DNA of 35,657 nucleotides, taken from Gryganskiella cystojenkinii. Its lineage: Eukaryota > Mortierellomycota > Mortierellomycetes > Mortierellales > Mortierellaceae. The notes under the pieces were generated by a model. That model did not search any database, had not been told where the DNA came from, and saw nothing but the letters and a program-made list of their open reading frames with translations. Shown piece by piece: positions 1 to 11,700 of this stretch; within the stretch, counting starts at the first letter, position 1; every line of letters starts with the position of its first letter. The DNA lies in assembly GCA_015852425.1 (NCBI GenBank), contig JAAAIG010000253.1, positions 1 through 35,657 on the forward strand, given 5' to 3'. Position numbers and translations under genes: made by a program.

Positions 1-162
1 AAAAAAAAAAAAAAAATTGGGCGCAGCAACACGGTGACACGATCATAAAAAGAAGAGATCCTCCCGATTCAAATCCTTTCTACTCATTCACTCTTCTGAT
101 CTTAATCATCATCTCTTCACAACACATCAACTTTACTCTCGCTTATACACAACTCCTTCATC

Positions 163-909
163 ATGGCGTCACAAACACCTCAAGATGGCAATGAGAACCA
201 GTCTTTGACCCAAGACGCGTTCGATCTACTGATCCGATCCAATATGACCTACAAAGAGAGATCACACACGACCTGTCAAGAAACCCACCTTCCCGAGCTC
301 CAGTCCACTTCTACAATTGACACTGTTCTGATAGGAGATTCCATGCTTGAGCGTTTCAAGACTACCGGCACTGCGACCCAGGTCAGCACAAACCTGCCTC
401 GATCCTTCAATGCCGGCTGTGGAGGCGACAAGATCGAGAACGTTCTCTACCGACTCTCATTCATGAATCCACTCCTGCAAGAGAAGCAAGTCAAGCTTTG
501 GGTCGTCATGCTCGGCACCAATAATCTACGAAACAAGAAGGGTCTCAAGCCTACAGACCGAGAACTTTACCGTCTGCTGCTTCAAAACCTATTGCGGGTT
601 GGTGCCACAGAATCCAAAATCCTGATCTGTGAACTCTTCAAGCGCAAGGACTTTGAAGACCGACATATCGACGATGCCAACACGATGATCCGTTCAGTGA
701 TTCAGGAAATGAACACCGATTCGGGCAAGGAAAGGATATTTTTGAGCGAGGCACCTGAGGAGATTACAAAGACGGAAGAACACCTGGATGATCATGTGCA
801 TCTCAATGAAGAAGGATACCGCATCTGGGACGAGGTTCTCTTCCCCAGGATTCAGACCAAGCTTCAAGAGTCGTCACAGATAGCAAAAAAAACACACAAC
901 AACCAGTAA
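163..909 (+). CDS. SGNH/GDSL-type hydrolase (PAF-acetylhydrolase-like)
   Basis: Single-exon gene of 248 residues. The four SGNH blocks are visible in order: IGDSM near residues 57-61 with the nucleophile Ser60, a glycine-rich block (GCGGD, 85-89) supplying the oxyanion Gly, LGTNN (117-121) supplying the block III Asn, and DHVH (210-213) giving the catalytic Asp and His. This layout is that of the PAF-acetylhydrolase-like branch of SGNH esterases. The physiological ester is not evident from the sequence. I see no signal peptide or membrane segment, so it is probably cytosolic. The first ATG follows a CT-rich leader, and a 16-base A run opens the window upstream. The last dozen residues are Lys/Asn/Gln-rich and follow the catalytic fold. 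The stop lies 167 bp from the stop of the convergent oxysterol-binding gene. Confidence 0.85.
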   Translation: MASQTPQDGNENQSLTQDAFDLLIRSNMTYKERSHTTCQETHLPELQSTSTIDTVLIGDSMLERFKTTGTATQVSTNLPRSFNAGCGGDKIENVLYRLSFMNPLLQEKQVKLWVVMLGTNNLRNKKGLKPTDRELYRLLLQNLLRVGATESKILICELFKRKDFEDRHIDDANTMIRSVIQEMNTDSGKERIFLSEAPEEITKTEEHLDDHVHLNEEGYRIWDEVLFPRIQTKLQESSQIAKKTHNNQ

Positions 910-1076
910 ATTGATTATTTTGTCTCCTTTTTAAAAAAAGAAAAAAAATGCTGTTGTACTTGCATGTATCGTCTACATCTGCATCAAATCGAGGGGAGTA
1001 AATCATTGACAAGAATAGAAATCGAACTTCTAGACTGGGGCTCCTGAATATTCCAAGCTTAATATAGTCGGATGAT

Positions 1077-2700
1077 CTAGTGGTGGCTATGGTGGCCATG
1101 ACGCAGCCTCCAATGGGGCTTGTTGTCATCCTCCTTCAGGGCCTTGGCTCCGACAGTATCGATCAATTCCTCCTTCAACTCTGCAAAGGCCTTGCCAGTC
1201 TCGTCCGAATCCTCTGGGACCAACTCAAAGACCTTGAGCGCATCCGCCTGGGTCTCGCCCTTCTCTTTGCGCTCCTTGGCCAAGACACGCTGGGCCTCCT
1301 CGATCGTAGTCTTCTCCTTGGACGCCGTCGCGTAATCCTTCGAGTTGATCGCATTCGTCACTTGGGCCCACAACTTGTGCGATTCGAGCAGGCTCATCTC
1401 CGAAAGCGGCTTCAATTCGGGTGCGATACTCTTGTCCGTTGTCGAGTCAAAGAAAAGTTTCGTCTCATTCGTCTTCACGTTGGTGTAATTCGAGACGCCA
1501 GACCAGACACCCTGGGCTGTGTAAAATGGAGAGCCTCCCTCAGTTGGCTTCAATGTGGCCTTGAAACTATGACGTTCTCCAGAGAAATAACCCCGGGTAC
1601 TGTACTCGATCGTGGCCAAGTTTCCTGAATCGCTGATGATATAAGTCGTTCCCGAGAGTTCGACTGAGGGGCGACCCGTGACCATACCCCGGATGTTAAG
1701 CGAGGGGAGTGTGATCAGGTAATGTTCCTTGAAATGAGGCAAAGTCAAGATCGCATGACCGGTCTGGGAGACATCAATACCCGCGGGCATGGCAAATCTG
1801 GACTTCTGACCGCAATGACCCTCCAAGATAACACCCGCCTTCTTGTTCTCGAGGTGGAAGCCCATGATCTAGTTGAAGGGGAAGGAATCAAAAATAAAAT
1901 AGAAGGAACGGCAATCAGAAATCGACGATTTTTTTTTCAATTGTTAGGAAACAAGGTTAGAATGGCGAGTGGCGGTTTTGGGCTGTGTTTTGCGATCCTA
2001 AAAAAAAATCTCCCGGTTGGGTATTGCTTCTGGACTTTCGGACTCGCATCTTTGCGACACGCTGAACAAATGAGAAAATGAAGATAGAGGAGAGAGAGAC
2101 ATACTGGAGGGTGATGGCTGACTTGCTCGGCTCGGAGAACGGTATCGCCAGTTTCCTCATCGCCAGTCCACTTGGCAAAGTACTGCTCGCCCAAGATGGG
2201 GTTATAGGGTTTCTTCTCCATGCCAGCAGTTGTTGATCGGGAAGAGTAAGATCCATAGAGGGTCGAGATGAACCAGCGAGTGGCGTTCAAGAGACGATCC
2301 TCTGGGGTTTTGCCCTCTGAGATGGACGCAAAGAGTTTGGGATGGTCTCCCCAGTACTGACTAGAGCGGCGAGAGAGAGAGAGACAGGGAAGACATGAGG
2401 TTAGGGTGGATGCTGTGACTGTGACCAAATCATACGTTTTTGAACACAAGGCAGAAAATAGGTGTGCTGACACGTATAATAACAGCTACAGCGATAACTC
2501 GTCAAATCCATTTTCGAATCCTCAACTTACCTGTACTCGAGAAGACTGACAGAGCTGAGCAAGAAACTGGGGCAGGTCAAACTAGAAAGATCGCCCGAGA
2601 ACTGGGCTAGGGTCGAGACAAAAGAACGGAAAGAGTCCTTTTGTTCAGCAGGGACCTCGACAGCTGGGCCTTCATCGTCAAAGTTGTCCTTGGAACTCAT
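1077..2700 (-). CDS. KES1: Oxysterol-binding protein homologue, Osh4/Kes1 type
   Basis: Three exons in transcription order: 2700-2531, 2360-2105 and 1868-1077, joined by GT-AG introns of 170 and 236 bp. Together they encode 405 residues, close to the 434 of yeast Osh4/Kes1. The family fingerprint EQVSHHPP falls at residues 135-142, exactly at the end of exon 2, and continues into exon 3 as IMGFHLENKKAG. The N-terminal part carries the lid-like segment followed by FLLSSVSLLEYSQYWGDHP, the usual Osh core start. There is no PH domain, ankyrin repeat or FFAT motif, so this is the short soluble class that exchanges sterol for PI4P between membranes. That function is family knowledge; what I see is the fold fingerprint. 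The C-terminus ends in a His-rich tail (GHHSHH) that yeast Kes1 lacks, as far as I recall. The start codon is the first ATG after a pyrimidine-rich leader on the gene strand. Confidence 0.9.
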
Positions 2701-3121
2701 GGGCTGTGTGTTGTTGAAAGTGCGTAGTTGGAATTGGGGAGGATGAACTGAAATAAAAGGATGGGGAAATGGAAGAAATGGAAAAGAAAAATGAAAAATG
2801 AATTGAAGGAGAAAAAACCTCTTTGACGTGAAACGCGACGTCACTTTGACGCTTTTGATTGAATGGTGTGGAACCACACTATGAGATTTGGTCAGCTGAT
2901 TTGCATCACCTTGGATCAAGCCTTATCTCTTCGTACGCCGCCAAAAAAATTGATTTTTGTCTGTGCACTTTCCCTGGTTCATTAGTCTCCAATTAGACCC
3001 AACATCCTTTCCTCATCGTCCACAGCCCCCGCATTTCATTCCGAAAACTTGCTCCTCTAACTTTCCACAAGGAAAAAAAAAAAAACTCGTCATATCGAAC
3101 AGCAAAGCAATATCGTCAAGA
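2701..3121. promoter_or_regulatory. Divergent promoter between the oxysterol-binding and DUF89 genes
   Basis: This 421-bp gap separates two divergent start codons. It holds a cluster of CRE-like bZIP half-sites: TGACGT at 2824-2829, ACGTCA at 2838-2843 and TTGACG just after. Long A- and T-rich leaders precede both start codons. No ORF here looks like a gene. Confidence 0.5.
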
Positions 3122-4870
3122 ATGACAATGACCTTTGACCCTTCCCACCCTCCTCGTCAACCCTTAACAGGGGCCGATCGCCACTCGTTTGGTTACAAAA
3201 CCCTTCAACAACGTTTACCCGTGATCATCACTAAGGTCATCAATGACGTTTATCAAACATATCACAACTTGTCCGATTCTGAACCTCACCTGAAAGAAAA
3301 AGAAAAAGAGGCCAAGACCATCATCTCTCATATCTCCGAGCTGCGCTATGAGCTGCAACATGACAAGAAATTTCGGTAAAACGAACAGAAAACAAGCTTT
3401 CTTTATAAGACGGGAGATAACACTTTTTTTTTTCATAGTTGATCCTTAACTAAGCCCGAGGTGTTTCCTTCTTGTAGACCCCTGCGGGATTCATACCACG
3501 ATGTGGCGCAGTGGAACCATATTTTGGAGGAGAATTTTGAAGGATCCAGTTGGTTCAAGGGTCCCTGGTTGTTTGCAGAGTGTTATCTCTACCGTCGTGT
3601 CAAGGAAGCCTTTGTCATGACCGAGCACTGGCGCGATTACGACCCCTTTCATGAACAGAAAAAGACAGTTTTCAAATCCTCCCAAAAGGCTGTCGTCGCG
3701 ATCGCAGTCCGATTGATGTCGCCCTCGACCGAGAACAAAGGCGACCCCAAGACCGAAGGTCTCTCTTCTTTAGACATCTTGGTCAGTCAAGGGCCAGAAT
3801 CCAAGGGCATCGAGGAAGCGTTCTTTGAGCTGGCACAATTTTGTCTCTGGGGCAACGCCACGGATCTTTCGCTTTTGGATAATCCAGATCTGGCCAAAGT
3901 TGAGGAATTGCAAAAGCGTATGATGTCCTCGACTACCTCCTCCTCGAACAACTCTTCCACCACCAGTCTCGACAAGCAACTGGAGCCTTCTTCTCACGAA
4001 AAACAGGAATCAGTGAAGGAACAGGAGGAAACCTCAGAGTTGCAGAAGCATGAGGCCAAAATCTTGACGAACGATCTGGATGCGCTTTGGGCTAAAGTCA
4101 AGAATGTTCGTAACGGACGTGTCGATATCATTCTTGACAATGCAGGTACGCACAAAAAAAGGCAAATTAAAAGGATTCCATCCAGTAATCGGATCATTCG
4201 CCTTCGTGCCTGACCTGACATTAGCATTCTGTTCCATGATTTATCAATAGGATTTGAGCTTTACGTCGATCTCATGTTTGCGGATTATTTGGTCCGCGCG
4301 GGTTTCGCCTCCAAAGTCGTCTTTCATGCCAAGACTATTCCTTGGTTCGTCTCGGATGTCATGCCAGTCGATTTCCAGTGGACTCTAGATCAACTACGCC
4401 ACGCCTCTTCTTCTGCTTCGTCGACCGCCTTCTTTGACCCTGCTGATCCCGTGGAACAAAAGGCACTCAAGGACCTAGGTGAGAAATGGCAATCATACGT
4501 CGATCAGGGCATCTGGAAAGTCACAAGCGACGACTTTTGGACGTCTTGCTTTGCCTTTTACCACTTGACTTCTCTACCCTCGGCTCACTCTCTGTTCGCA
4601 GAGATGAAGAAATCCGATCTTTGGATCTTCAAGGGCGATTTGAACTATCGTAAGCTGGTCTATGATTGCCAATGGCCAACGACGACCCCCTTCACGGAAG
4701 CGATTGGACCCTTGGGAAGTCAAGAGGATGTCCCTAGTCTAGTCACGTTCAGGACCTGTAAGGCCGATGTGGTTGTGGGCCTTGCTGAGGGTATCGAGGA
4801 AAAGATGGACAAGAAGGCCGACGATTGGATGGTCAGTGGCGAGTATGCTGTTATTTCCTTCAAGCCTTAA
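3122..4870 (+). CDS. ARMT1: DUF89 / ARMT1-type damage-control phosphatase
   Basis: Three exons (3122-3375, 3478-4145, 4251-4870) with introns of 102 and 105 bp encode 513 residues. Both splice junctions restore conserved sequence: the second creates DNAGFELYVDL (from residue 305), the metal-site motif of DUF89 proteins. A second family motif, GDLNYRKL, lies at 436-443. Members of this family are metal-dependent phosphatases thought to hydrolyse damaged or harmful phosphometabolites; the human member was also reported as a protein-glutamate O-methyltransferase, which is disputed. The protein is longer than its yeast (about 470) and human (about 441) relatives because a Ser/Thr/Asn/Gln-rich acidic insert sits around residues 225-285, ahead of the metal site. 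The start is the first of two close ATGs (3122 and 3128). The gene converges on the next one with only 46 bp between stop codons. Confidence 0.88.
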
Positions 4871-4916
4871 ATTGGGAAAATATTAGATAGACCCATTTTT
4901 ATTACAATACAAGCGT

Positions 4917-7900
4917 TCAATCAAAGAGCATAGCCAATCTCTCCTTCAGGGCACGATGAACAACTGCAACCCGCATGGGATCTGCGCCTCTAACCTGCAT
5001 AGAAGCCTCAATGAATGTGTCACGATGAGCCTTTTCTTCCAGTTGTATCCAGACCGTTGTGTGAGCGTCGTCGTTCATATTGAACGCATTCGTATTCGTG
5101 TTTGCATGCGGACTGTCAGCAACGGCATAAGAAAGACAAGAGTCGGGGATGATCACCGCGGCTCGCATGGCGCTCTGGATCAAAGTCCGTGTCCGCTCTT
5201 CTGGGAGACAGTCACCCAAAACAGCCGAGAGGCACTGTGCGAGCTGAATCTCGGTCGTCTCAAAAGTGAACGCCAACGGCTCTCGAGACTCTCGCCCGGA
5301 CGCGTCCTTGCACAGTTGGCAGCTATCGACCAGCTCTCTGACAATGGCGTGCGAGCTCTGCTTTGCAAGAGTCTGCTGGTCAGCTGACGATGGTATATTG
5401 TGAGACGAGTGCATCCCTGGGAAGGTTTCCCGAGACGGTTCAGCAAAATGGAGGGCATCCAGTTCAAAGCTCTCAATGAAAAAGTATGTCGAAAACCGGC
5501 TCTTCCCTACAGTCAACTCTTCATGGTAATGTAATCCCACATCCATCTTGATCGGCAGTCGCATCCTTGGTACATCCAGCTCGATCTCTTGAGTTAAGGG
5601 ATTCTTTCGAGAAAGTCCCGTTAAACTGACAAAGACCTCGCGCTGGAGACTTGGACTCAAGGTCTTACCATGAGAACAACCATCACGCGACTCTAGAGTC
5701 CTAATAGCGGCTATTTTGCGTAAGACAATAGGTGATTAGTGCATGTTGTAGGCCTTTTAACAATTTGATCCGCACAAGGTTTTCTTGCCGTACCAGTCCA
5801 ACTTTGACTCCAGTCGATATCCAAAGATGAGCTGAACGTGATCTGGGCAACGTATCGACGTTGCCCTGTTGCACCCTTGGCGATATTACGAACAAAAGCA
5901 GTGACGACGACATCCATTAAAGGAGCTGGGAGATCATCTTGCTTCTCGTTGCCATTGGGAGTGAGGATGGCCGCTTGAAGCGTTTGTAAAATTCGGTTGT
6001 GTTTGACGATCCTGGCATTTTGACTCTATTGGAGTTTAAATTGGTACAACTATGGTCAGAACAAGACCCTTACACACAGTCAACTCTTTTTCCATTTTGT
6101 CTGCTCATAAAAAATACCTGACACTCTGTTTCAAGAATCCTGATTTCTTCAGTGAGCTTCTCTAAGTCCTTGAGGCTAGCTCCAATATTATGTCTGGTAT
6201 CTAGAACAGCCCGATCTCTCTTCACCCTAACCACCACGAAAAGGCCTCAATAAGTCAATCGACACTGACAGGTAGCAGATACCTTCGGATGCAAATGCTT
6301 AGGCAAGTCTAATCAACTTACGTTTCCAGGTCCAAAGACATGCGCACGACTGATCCATTTTGCTGGAGACCAAAGAAGCCCTCGAGTACATCGGCCCTGA
6401 AGATCGGACACAGGGCACAAAGCTGCGGCCAGCCTTGCACCAGCTCTACATCTGAATCCTTATCCTTGAACAGCCTCACCGAAATCCGCGCCACTTCTCC
6501 TTGGACCGTCAGAACATAAAAATAATCCTTGAATTGGTGGTGCGATCACGAGTTAGTGGTCGAGTGATGCAAAAGTTCAAGGCGAGATTGGTAAAAAACC
6601 GACATAACCTACTTCTACTAGACATGTATCTTGGATCGGGAGAACGACGTTCTTCCTCCTGATACTCAGCATATCAAACAAGTCATCGCTCCGTGCGGGT
6701 ATGTCTACTGAAGTGAAATCTCCGGAAGACCTGGACAAGAGGAAGGGGAAGCCGTTTGTAAGACTTGCAGTTATGAAGAGATGGAGAGCTCCCATGATAA
6801 TAATAGGGAAAAGGTGAACTCACCCCACGATAGCCACACAACCGTTGTCGTTGATGTGATGAAATATATTCAGAGCAACGATCGGCTCCTATTTGCGCTC
6901 AATAGGTATAATCAGATGATGTCCCTATCAGTCATAATGTCATCGAAAAAAAGGAAGAATAAAACAGCTAATCGGTCGTACCTGTATCAACTTTTCCCAA
7001 GAGCCGTTGAGTTTGTGTGAGCCGAGAGTATTTGAATACGTGAAGCGCCAGAGATATCCATCCTTTGTCCCAACAAAAAGTGCGTTTGAGGTTTGACTGA
7101 CGGCAGTAACGACGTCGACAGGATATTTGAAATTTAATGCCGTCCTCCTTGAAATAGGCTGTCCTGGTTGGAATCGATCGTTGGAGGACCACAATATCGG
7201 TACCTGATTTCGGCGGAAGACGACAAGGATACCGAAGGCAGCGGTAATATATTCAAGTCCTGGCTGTTTTGATAAAACATATAGACGCGATAATATTGTC
7301 AGCATGGGGTCTCGTAGGTTGAGAGCAGAAAATATGTCTCTAGTCGGTCAAACAGCCTAACCTCCAGGTCAATCAGATCCTTGGTCGCGTCGACATTTGC
7401 GACTTCAACTTTGACTTCGGTTTTAATGTCCGTCCTTGTTGGCGATTCGATTCTCTGTCGTTTGGACGGTGGTAGGGTTGTTTCCTGGATCTGATCAAAG
7501 CTATCCTCCAGAAGGCCATCCTCGTCATTCCAGAGTTCAATTTCCTCGACCTTGACTTCATCTTCATCCGAGTCCTCGATCTTGATTACTGTGCGGACGT
7601 CCCCGTCGGAATCCTTCCTTTTCTCGGCCTGTATAGTCTCGTCCTTCTTGGCCGCCTTACTCAGTACCACAAGACTCCAAACGCGTTCGTCTTTTGTTGC
7701 CACCAGAAGTGTCAGCGGTAGTTCTGATATCGTTTCACCCTCGTCGTTGGTGTCGTTCCAACAAAATGATATGATATCTTCCTCAAACCCCCAAACTTGC
7801 TAAAACATTGGGTGGCACAAAAAAAACGAAAAACAAGTAGTGAGAAGCCGTCACTTGACCCTTTTCATGGGGTCCGTCCAGGGTATACTGCACACTCACC

Positions 7901-8139
7901 TGCAGGTGATCGTCCACGAACAAATGTAGTCGTCTTAAATGTGAATGCACCACCAGATATGTCTTGCTTTCATTCTGGGACTGACTCGCGCGCAGGGTCC
8001 TGCAGAGTAACTTTGGTTTTAACGCTGTTGGGGATACATTCAAGTGACCGTGATCCTCCAGAGTCCGAATCGCAGACTGGTTCCAAGGAGTAGTGGATGT
8101 CGAGTTCCGTCCTTGGTCTGTTGACGTTGAGGTCGCCAT
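4917..8139 (-). CDS. FAAP100-like Fanconi-anaemia core-complex protein (putative)
   Basis: Nine exons in transcription order: 8139-7900, 7799-7362, 7263-6982, 6888-6824, 6730-6613, 6527-6322, 6226-6118, 6025-5794, 5710-4917. The eight introns are 83-100 bp, all GT-AG, and the joined frame stays open for 827 residues. The visible architecture is a beta-strand-rich N-terminal half with propeller-like segments (LFVGTKDGYLWRF; GLQQNGSVVRMSLDL), an acidic linker near 140-200, a coiled coil near 465-505 starting LKDLEKLTEEIRILE, a beta-rich domain, and an alpha/beta C-terminus ending VVHRALKERLAML. Domain order, length (human FAAP100 is 881 aa) and several local matches recalled from the human protein fit FAAP100, a FANCB partner in the FANCL ubiquitin-ligase core complex. 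This comes from memory, not a search. FANCB is the main alternative because the two share a fold. An in-frame ATG at 8238 could extend the N-terminus by 33 residues. Confidence 0.6.
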
Positions 8140-8768
8140 TAAATCAGATCGGAGAAAACTTTCATTATTCGACACTTTCTGATGCTGCTGGTTCTCTCTT
8201 TGACAGGGCCTAAGCTTCGATTGGATCACGTGGTCCATCGAGCCAATGACTGAGAAGTCTTCTTAGTCCCCCTATCACTCCCTCTACTCCAGCAGCTTTG
8301 AAGGCAAGCTGGTCCCATGAGCCCCAGCTGTGATTGACGCTGTTGATGATGATGGCGAGAGCACTGAAGAAACTCCTCTCCTTGTTCATCTCGAGAGAAT
8401 CGTTATGACTGAAATGACTCACATGACTGAATTGACTTTTTCATAATTCTTTCTTACTCGCATTTCAAAGCTCGAAGAACAAGTGTTCTATGCCGCAGTC
8501 GTGTAGTGTCGCCGTTTGAAACAGGGTTCAAACACACACCGACCACCGAAATAAAGCCATAAATAGGCAGCTCAATCGGCACTCCCTCACTTTTCTCTCC
8601 ACATTTTCCCAGGAACACAACCATAGCAAAAAAAAACGCTTCCGAAGGTTTCTACCATACTTTTGGGTTTGAACAAATCACCGACTCAACAACTTCAATT
8701 TTTCACCTCCTCTTGCCTCTTTCTCTTCCTGTTATACCACTTTCCACTCTTTCACACCTGTTTTCATC
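8140..8768. promoter_or_regulatory. Divergent promoter between the FAAP100-like and IleRS genes
   Basis: The gap is 629 bp. Notable elements are the TGACT array at 8406-8441 (listed separately), a TATA-like CATAAATAG at 8559-8567 about 200 bp before the IleRS start, and a CT-rich leader from about 8580 to 8765. An in-frame extension of the minus-strand gene up to 8238 is possible. I see nothing else gene-like here. Confidence 0.5.
8406..8441. repeat. Four tandem 9-bp TGACT units containing a Gcn4/AP-1-type site
   Basis: TGACT starts at 8406, 8415, 8424 and 8433, an exact 9-bp period. The second unit reads ATGACTCA (8414-8421), the canonical Gcn4/AP-1 bZIP core. The array sits about 330 bp upstream of the IleRS start and 270 bp upstream of the FAAP100-like start. 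Confidence 0.7.
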
Positions 8769-11700
8769 ATGGCAGCAACCACAGCAACATCAACAGCAAC
8801 ACCACCAACAACTTCTTCCACTCCCAAGAGGGCACCCAAAGAAAAGCCCGATCAGAAGTATGCGCCTACACTTTTGCTCCCAAAGACCGAGTTTCCCTTG
8901 CGTGCCGATGCAGTAGCTCGGGAACATCTCTTCAGAGATCGTTGCACAAAAGATCTCTACGCCTGGCAACGCGCCAATAACGAGGGCGAGCTCTTTGTCC
9001 TTCATGATGGACCGCCCTATGCGAACGGTAATCTCCATCTCGGCCATGCCCTCAACAAGTTGATCAAGGATTTTGTCAACCGTCAAAAAGTCATGGCTGG
9101 CTATAAAGTCGAGTAAGTGTATCACACTGGGAGCGCAAATCCTCATCGTTCGATAGCTTACAAATCAACCATCGCTGACAATTATCTCTCTTTTTTTTTT
9201 CTTTTGCTTCCTTCTTTCATTTTTTTTAGTTATCGTCCAGGTTGGGATTGCCATGGTCTTCCCATCGAACTCAAGGCTCTCGCTGAACTCAAAGTCACGG
9301 ATCGATCCAATCTTAGCCCCACCCAAGTACGTGAGGTCGCCCAGGCCACCGCCCAATCCGCCGTCGACACGCAAAAGAGCGGATTTTTGACCTATGGTGT
9401 CATGGCTGACTGGGACAACAGTTACCTGACCATGCACAAGGATTTCGAGACCCGTCAATTGAACGTCTTTTACGAGATGATGAGCAAAGGCCTGATCTAC
9501 CGAGCTAACAAGCCTGTATATTGGTCTCCCTCGTCCAAGACTGCGCTCGCGGAATCTGAACTCGAGTACAACGACAATCACAAGAGTCGATCTGCTTGGG
9601 TAGCTTTTTACCTTGATAAGCCTTGTAAGTTTTTAAAAAATCTCAAAGTACATGCGTTGACTTTTGACTTAAAGTCGTCAAGAGTGAAAATTCTGACATT
9701 TGTCCTCTTCCTTCTTTTCAATAGCGCCTGCATTAAAGGCTTTAGCTCCACCTGGATCCTCGTTACAGGCTGTAGTATGGACCACCACGCCTTGGACATT
9801 ACCTGCCAACAGATGTGTAGCCGTTCACCCCAAGATGAGCTACACGCTATTCCGATCCAGCACCGCTTCGGACTCTGCCACGGTGTACTTGGCTGCCACC
9901 GAGCGCATGGATGAAATGAAGAAGCGATTTGTCCCTACCTCCAATGATGATGCGCCAGTCACGTTGGAACCTCTAGGAGAACTCACGGGTCAGGAATTGA
10001 TGGGTACCCGGTACCAGCATCCCTTGACCTCCGAATCCTTACCATTCATTACCGTCGACTATGTCACCTCCGATTCAGGATCAGGACTGGTTCACACTGC
10101 ACCCGGTCACGGTATGGAGGATTACAAGGCTTGCTTTCCTTTGGGCATTGATGCCTTTTGCCCCGTGAACAACGTCGGTGATTTCACTGCAGAGGCTGGT
10201 CCTGAACTCGAAGGTTTGAATGTTCAGGGTGAAGGCACGACCAAGGTTCTGGAAATGTTGCAAGCCCGAGGGACCTTGATCCAGGAACAAGCCTATGTCC
10301 ACAAGTACCCTTATGACTGGCGCACCAAGAAACCCATCATCTTGCGTGCAACTTCTCAATGGTTCGCAAACGTCGGGTCCATCAAGGAGGACGCGCTCAA
10401 GGCTATCGAAACGGTCAAGATTGTTCCCGAGGGTGCGAGACGCCGTCTCGAAGGGTTTGTGATGTCAAGATCCGAATGGTGCATCTCTCGTCAGCGTTCC
10501 TGGGGTGTCCCTATCCCAGTCATGTACGAGGTCGACACTGATGAGCCTTTGTTGACCAAGGAGTCGGTTCAACACATTATCAACACTGTCAAAGAGCATG
10601 GAACCAACGCATGGTGGAGCATGACGACCGAGGAACTCTTGGCACCCCAGTACAGAAACGATGGAAAAACGTATCGTCGTGGTACAGACACAATGGATGT
10701 CTGGTTCGACAGTGGTACGAGTTGGACCATGATCGAGGAAAAGATGCCTCGCCCGCATTTGCCTTTTGTTGCTGATGTGTATATCGAGGGTAGCGATCAA
10801 CATCGTGGATGGTTCCAGTCCTCGTTGTTGACCTCAGTAGCCTTGACTGGCAAGGCTCCTTATGGAACCTTGATCACTCATGGATTCTTGTTGGACGCCA
10901 AGGGCTTTAAGCAGAGCAAGTCCCTCGGAAACACTGTCGATCCTGCTGTCGTCATCTACGGCGGTAAGAATGTTCAAAAGGATCCCGCTTATGGACTGGA
11001 TGTCCTTCGTCTTTGGGCTGCCTCTTCCGAGTACACCAAGGACGTTGCGTTCGGGAAGACCATTGTGTCCCAAGTCTCGGAAGGTATGCGCAAGTTCCGA
11101 ACCACGGCTCGGTTTATGCTTGGAAACTTGAACGGATTCCACGAGTCCAAGGCGGTTCCCTACGAGAGATTGAGCCGACTGGATCGATTTATGCTCTCAG
11201 AGGTTTACCACTTTTGCAAGAGCGTGAATGCCGCATACGACGAATTTATGTTTAATAAGGGTAAGCAACGCGAATATTAACAACTCTGTTCGTATTATGC
11301 GCCTCCAAGAGTTTCTTAATTAACTTTCGCATTCGTACTTTAACAACCTCTTAGTCTTCACGCAGTTGCAATTCTTGACGAGCACGACTCTTTCATCCTT
11401 CTACTTGGACGTCATCAAGGAAACCCTTTACAACGAGAGCGAGAACGATGAGAAGCGCCGTGGCATCCAAACCGTCCTCTTCCACGTAAGCACCTTCACT
11501 CTGCTCATCTTGATTCTCAGAGTCTCTTCTCTGTCAGGAATGAAGCTAACCATGCGGATCAAATTACCCTCCTTTTCTCTTTTCTTAGATCTTGACCGCT
11601 TTTAACAAGAGCATTGCACCTTTGGCTCCTCATTTTGCTGAGGAGGTCTACGAGAACTACAGCCACTGCTTCAACAACCCTCAGCCAACAGTCTTCCGTG

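Noticed and set aside
4917..8139. Reading the FAAP100-like gene as FANCB or as a generic WD40 protein
   Set aside because: FANCB remains possible because the folds are related, but the local matches near the coiled coil and at the C-terminus fitted FAAP100 better. Classical WD dipeptide repeats are absent.
9117..9914. 265-codon ORF inside IleRS, reading through two introns
   Set aside because: The true frame is obtained only by splicing at 9112/9230 and 9624/9725, which restores conserved synthetase sequence; the read-through departs from it.
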